A DNA stretch of 6,177 nt. It comes from an uncultured Lachnospiraceae bacterium. GTDB taxonomy: Bacteria > Bacillota > Clostridia > Lachnospirales > Lachnospiraceae. This document shows, one piece after another, positions 4,390-6,177 of the stretch. Position numbers and translations under genes: made by a program. Where the stretch lies: contig CAKQXY010000085.1 in assembly GCA_934292725.1 (NCBI GenBank), positions 1 through 6,177 of the forward strand, read 5' to 3'. Within the stretch, counting starts at the first letter, position 1. The number at the start of each line of letters is the position of its first letter. The notes beneath the pieces are model-generated. The model was not told where the DNA came from. It made no database searches and was given only the letters and a program-made list of their open reading frames with translations.

Positions 4390-6096
4390 TTACGATAAAA
4401 TAACAGGTCCCTTTGCTGTCATCTTACAAATTCCTCTCGGCGTAATCCGAAGCTCTGGAATTACTGGAAGTGCAAGAAACGAAAGTGTTACAAATGGATC
4501 AATCTGAGCGGCAACACCCATTTGATGTGCCTTTTGAATCATTCGCTGCAATGCTTCATTCACGTTTTCAAATCCGACATCACTCATCAATCCCATAATC
4601 GGCAGCGCTAATGTCTCATATACCTTTCCATTTTCCACCACGGTATAACCGCCCTGAGTTCGTATAATCTCATTGACTGCAATCGCCATATCCACATCAT
4701 TATCTCCGATTACAATAATATTATGCGAGTCATGTGACACGGATGATGCCACCGCGCCATTTCGGATTCCATACCCTTTTGCCACAGCCACACCAATTTT
4801 ACCGGTATTATGATGACGCTCAACTGCTGCAATTTTTGAATATCCGCCGAATGGTTCAAAGTTTAATGTAGTAGGAAGTGAAATCGTCAAATCGGTCGTA
4901 GTGATCTGTCCTGCATGAATTTCAATCACATGCGTCTTTTTCTTTGAAATTGGCAAAAGAAATCGCTCTGCCTTGACTTTGTCCAGATGAACCGTATGTT
5001 TTAGCGTGCGACTGTAAGGGCGCACACGAATCGGTGCATCCTCGCTTAATCGTTTTCCTTTATAAAATACATCTGTCACATTTAAATCCGTCAAATTGTC
5101 AAGCACCACAAAATCTGCCTGAAATCCCGGTGAAATTGCACCCAAATGCTTTAATCCATAACACTTTGCGGTATTGATCGTTGCCATTTTGATGGCGCGA
5201 ATTGGATCGAGTCCAAGCTTTACTGCCATCTTTACGCTATAATCAATGTGACCATCTCTTAAAATATCTTCAATATGCTTATCGTCTGTGCAGAAGGAAA
5301 AATATTCCGTGTCAATTCCAGTGCGTACAATGCCTTCCACGATATCCTTCAAATTATGTGCCGCACTTCCCTCACGGATATGGACATGCAGTCCTCTGCG
5401 CACCTCCTCCAATGCATATTCAAAGGTTGTCGCTTCATGGTCGGTATCCACGCCAGCCATCTTATACGCGCTCAACTCCTTGTTTGGCAAATACGGTGCA
5501 TGTCCGTCAATTGTTCTGTTCTCAAAGAGATTCATCTTTACAAACATGCTCTCCTCTGCATGAATGACAGCCGGATCATCCATTACCTCTCCTAAGCCCA
5601 ACACTCTTGGGTTTCTCACATACGGATACATGTCGTTTGCGGAAAATACACATCCATTGTCATCCACGTTCGTCGCTGGCACACAGGACGGCATCATTAC
5701 ATAGACGTTTGCCGGTGATTTTTCTGTCTGATTCAAAATATAATCAATACCAGCCGCACCACTCACATTTGCCGCCTCGTGCGGGTCGACAATAAACGTC
5801 GTCGTTCCATGCTTTGCAGCCGTGCAAACGAGTTCATTTGGTGTCACCATCGTGGACTCTAAGTGCAGATGTGCATCAATGTAGCCCGGAGCCAGATACC
5901 GACCACCCAGATCAATCTCCTTTTTCCCACGATAGCTTCTCGATACACCGGCAATCAAACCATCTTTGACTGCCACATTTGATTCTACAATTTCACCAGT
6001 AAACACGTCCACTAACTTTAAATTCTTTAAAACCAAATCTGCTTTCTGTTTTCCAAGCGTTACATTGGCAAGTTTCTTATACTGAGTATACTCCAT
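4390..6096 (-). CDS. ade: Adenine deaminase
   Basis: Adenine deaminase converts adenine and water to hypoxanthine and ammonia in purine salvage, in the cytosol. The 568-residue protein is close to the size of Bacillus and Escherichia enzymes (about 575-590). It has the amidohydrolase order of motifs: a beta-sandwich front with APGYIDAHLHLES (69-81; H76 and H78 are the metal-binding HxH), DPHEAANVSG (104-113), LGEVMD (168-173), GHAPYLP (198-204) with H199, DTDHEAT (217-223) with H220, and FCTDDKH (268-274) with the catalytic-region aspartates. The C-terminal half carries the family's SHDSHN (454-459) and ends with FLALPVIPELR and TPRG, as in full-length members. No key residue is missing. The activity in this family uses Mn or Fe, by family knowledge. 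AAAGGAG (6102-6108) lies 5 nt before ATG. It leads a probable two-gene unit with the methyltransferase. The leader is too short for a purine riboswitch. Confidence 0.96.
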   Translation of the reverse strand: MEYTQYKKLANVTLGKQKADLVLKNLKLVDVFTGEIVESNVAVKDGLIAGVSRSYRGKKEIDLGGRYLAPGYIDAHLHLESTMVTPNELVCTAAKHGTTTFIVDPHEAANVSGAAGIDYILNQTEKSPANVYVMMPSCVPATNVDDNGCVFSANDMYPYVRNPRVLGLGEVMDDPAVIHAEESMFVKMNLFENRTIDGHAPYLPNKELSAYKMAGVDTDHEATTFEYALEEVRRGLHVHIREGSAAHNLKDIVEGIVRTGIDTEYFSFCTDDKHIEDILRDGHIDYSVKMAVKLGLDPIRAIKMATINTAKCYGLKHLGAISPGFQADFVVLDNLTDLNVTDVFYKGKRLSEDAPIRVRPYSRTLKHTVHLDKVKAERFLLPISKKKTHVIEIHAGQITTTDLTISLPTTLNFEPFGGYSKIAAVERHHNTGKIGVAVAKGYGIRNGAVASSVSHDSHNIIVIGDNDVDMAIAVNEIIRTQGGYTVVENGKVYETLALPIMGLMSDVGFENVNEALQRMIQKAHQMGVAAQIDPFVTLSFLALPVIPELRITPRGICKMTAKGPVILS

Positions 6097-6119
6097 AAAA
6101 TCTCCTTTGCTTTTTTCTA

Positions 6120-6148
6120 AGCATATCGCCCCAAAAACAGTTTGTCAA
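6120..6148 (-). promoter_or_regulatory. Sigma-A promoter of ade
   Basis: The minus strand carries a perfect TTGACA (6143-6148), a 17-bp spacer and TATGCT (6120-6125, 4 of 6). Transcription would begin near 6113, only about 17 nt before the start codon and just before the ribosome binding site. Control, if any, would therefore act at or upstream of the promoter rather than through a long leader. A G run at the spacer end is seen, but no clear operator. Confidence 0.65.
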
Positions 6149-6177
6149 CGCAATTTGATAGCAGAAATTTCATAATG

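Noticed and set aside
4034..4507. Plus-strand open frame of 157 codons
   Set aside because: It lies opposite the end of ade and the start of the methyltransferase, has low-complexity Ser/Pro-rich sequence and shows no family motif; both minus-strand genes are certain.
6097..6177. Purine riboswitch upstream of ade
   Set aside because: The predicted transcript start leaves only about 17 nt of leader, and no purine-aptamer core is seen in the 81 bases available. Elements beyond the window cannot be excluded but would lie upstream of this promoter.

Overview
The window looks like chromosomal DNA of a low-G+C Firmicute, most likely a gut clostridium of the Lachnospiraceae type. This is inferred from AT-rich intergenic DNA, strong AGGAGG-type ribosome binding sites, consensus sigma-A promoters and the protein flavour. 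It is not proven from the sequence alone. All five full-size genes are on the minus strand, so transcription runs from the right end to the left end.

In order of transcription, the genes are: adenine deaminase (ade, 6096 to 4390), behind a TTGACA promoter with a leader of only about 20 nt; a class I SAM-dependent methyltransferase (4331 to 3729), 58 bp downstream and probably co-transcribed; a 246-bp AT-rich gap; an FRG-domain protein (3482 to 2721); an SDR oxidoreductase of the FabG/BaiA type (2648 to 1905), with its own extended -10 promoter and a good intrinsic terminator; and an ADP-ribosylglycohydrolase-family protein (1726 to 173), with its own promoter. At the far left edge a plus-strand reading frame (2 to 154) converges on the last gene and looks like the C-terminal tail of a protein that begins outside the window.

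The 246-bp gap holds the least explained material: a 27-codon reading frame with a strong ribosome binding site (3564 to 3647), a purine-rich tract of roughly 10-bp tandem repeats just before the FRG gene, and a 13-bp tandem duplication lying over the methyltransferase stop codon.

The genes do not form one obvious pathway. Ade is purine salvage, the SDR and methyltransferase have open substrates, and the FRG and ADP-ribosylglycohydrolase proteins belong to families whose bacterial roles are poorly defined. There are at least three transcription units: ade-methyltransferase, SDR and ADP-ribosylglycohydrolase. The FRG gene either belongs to the first or has a weak promoter of its own. I see no RNA gene, CRISPR array, transposase or riboswitch. 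I do not see convincing evidence for a complete new multi-gene system; the best leads are the FRG gene with the small reading frame in front of it and the ADP-ribosylglycohydrolase with altered metal-site residues and an added C-terminal domain.
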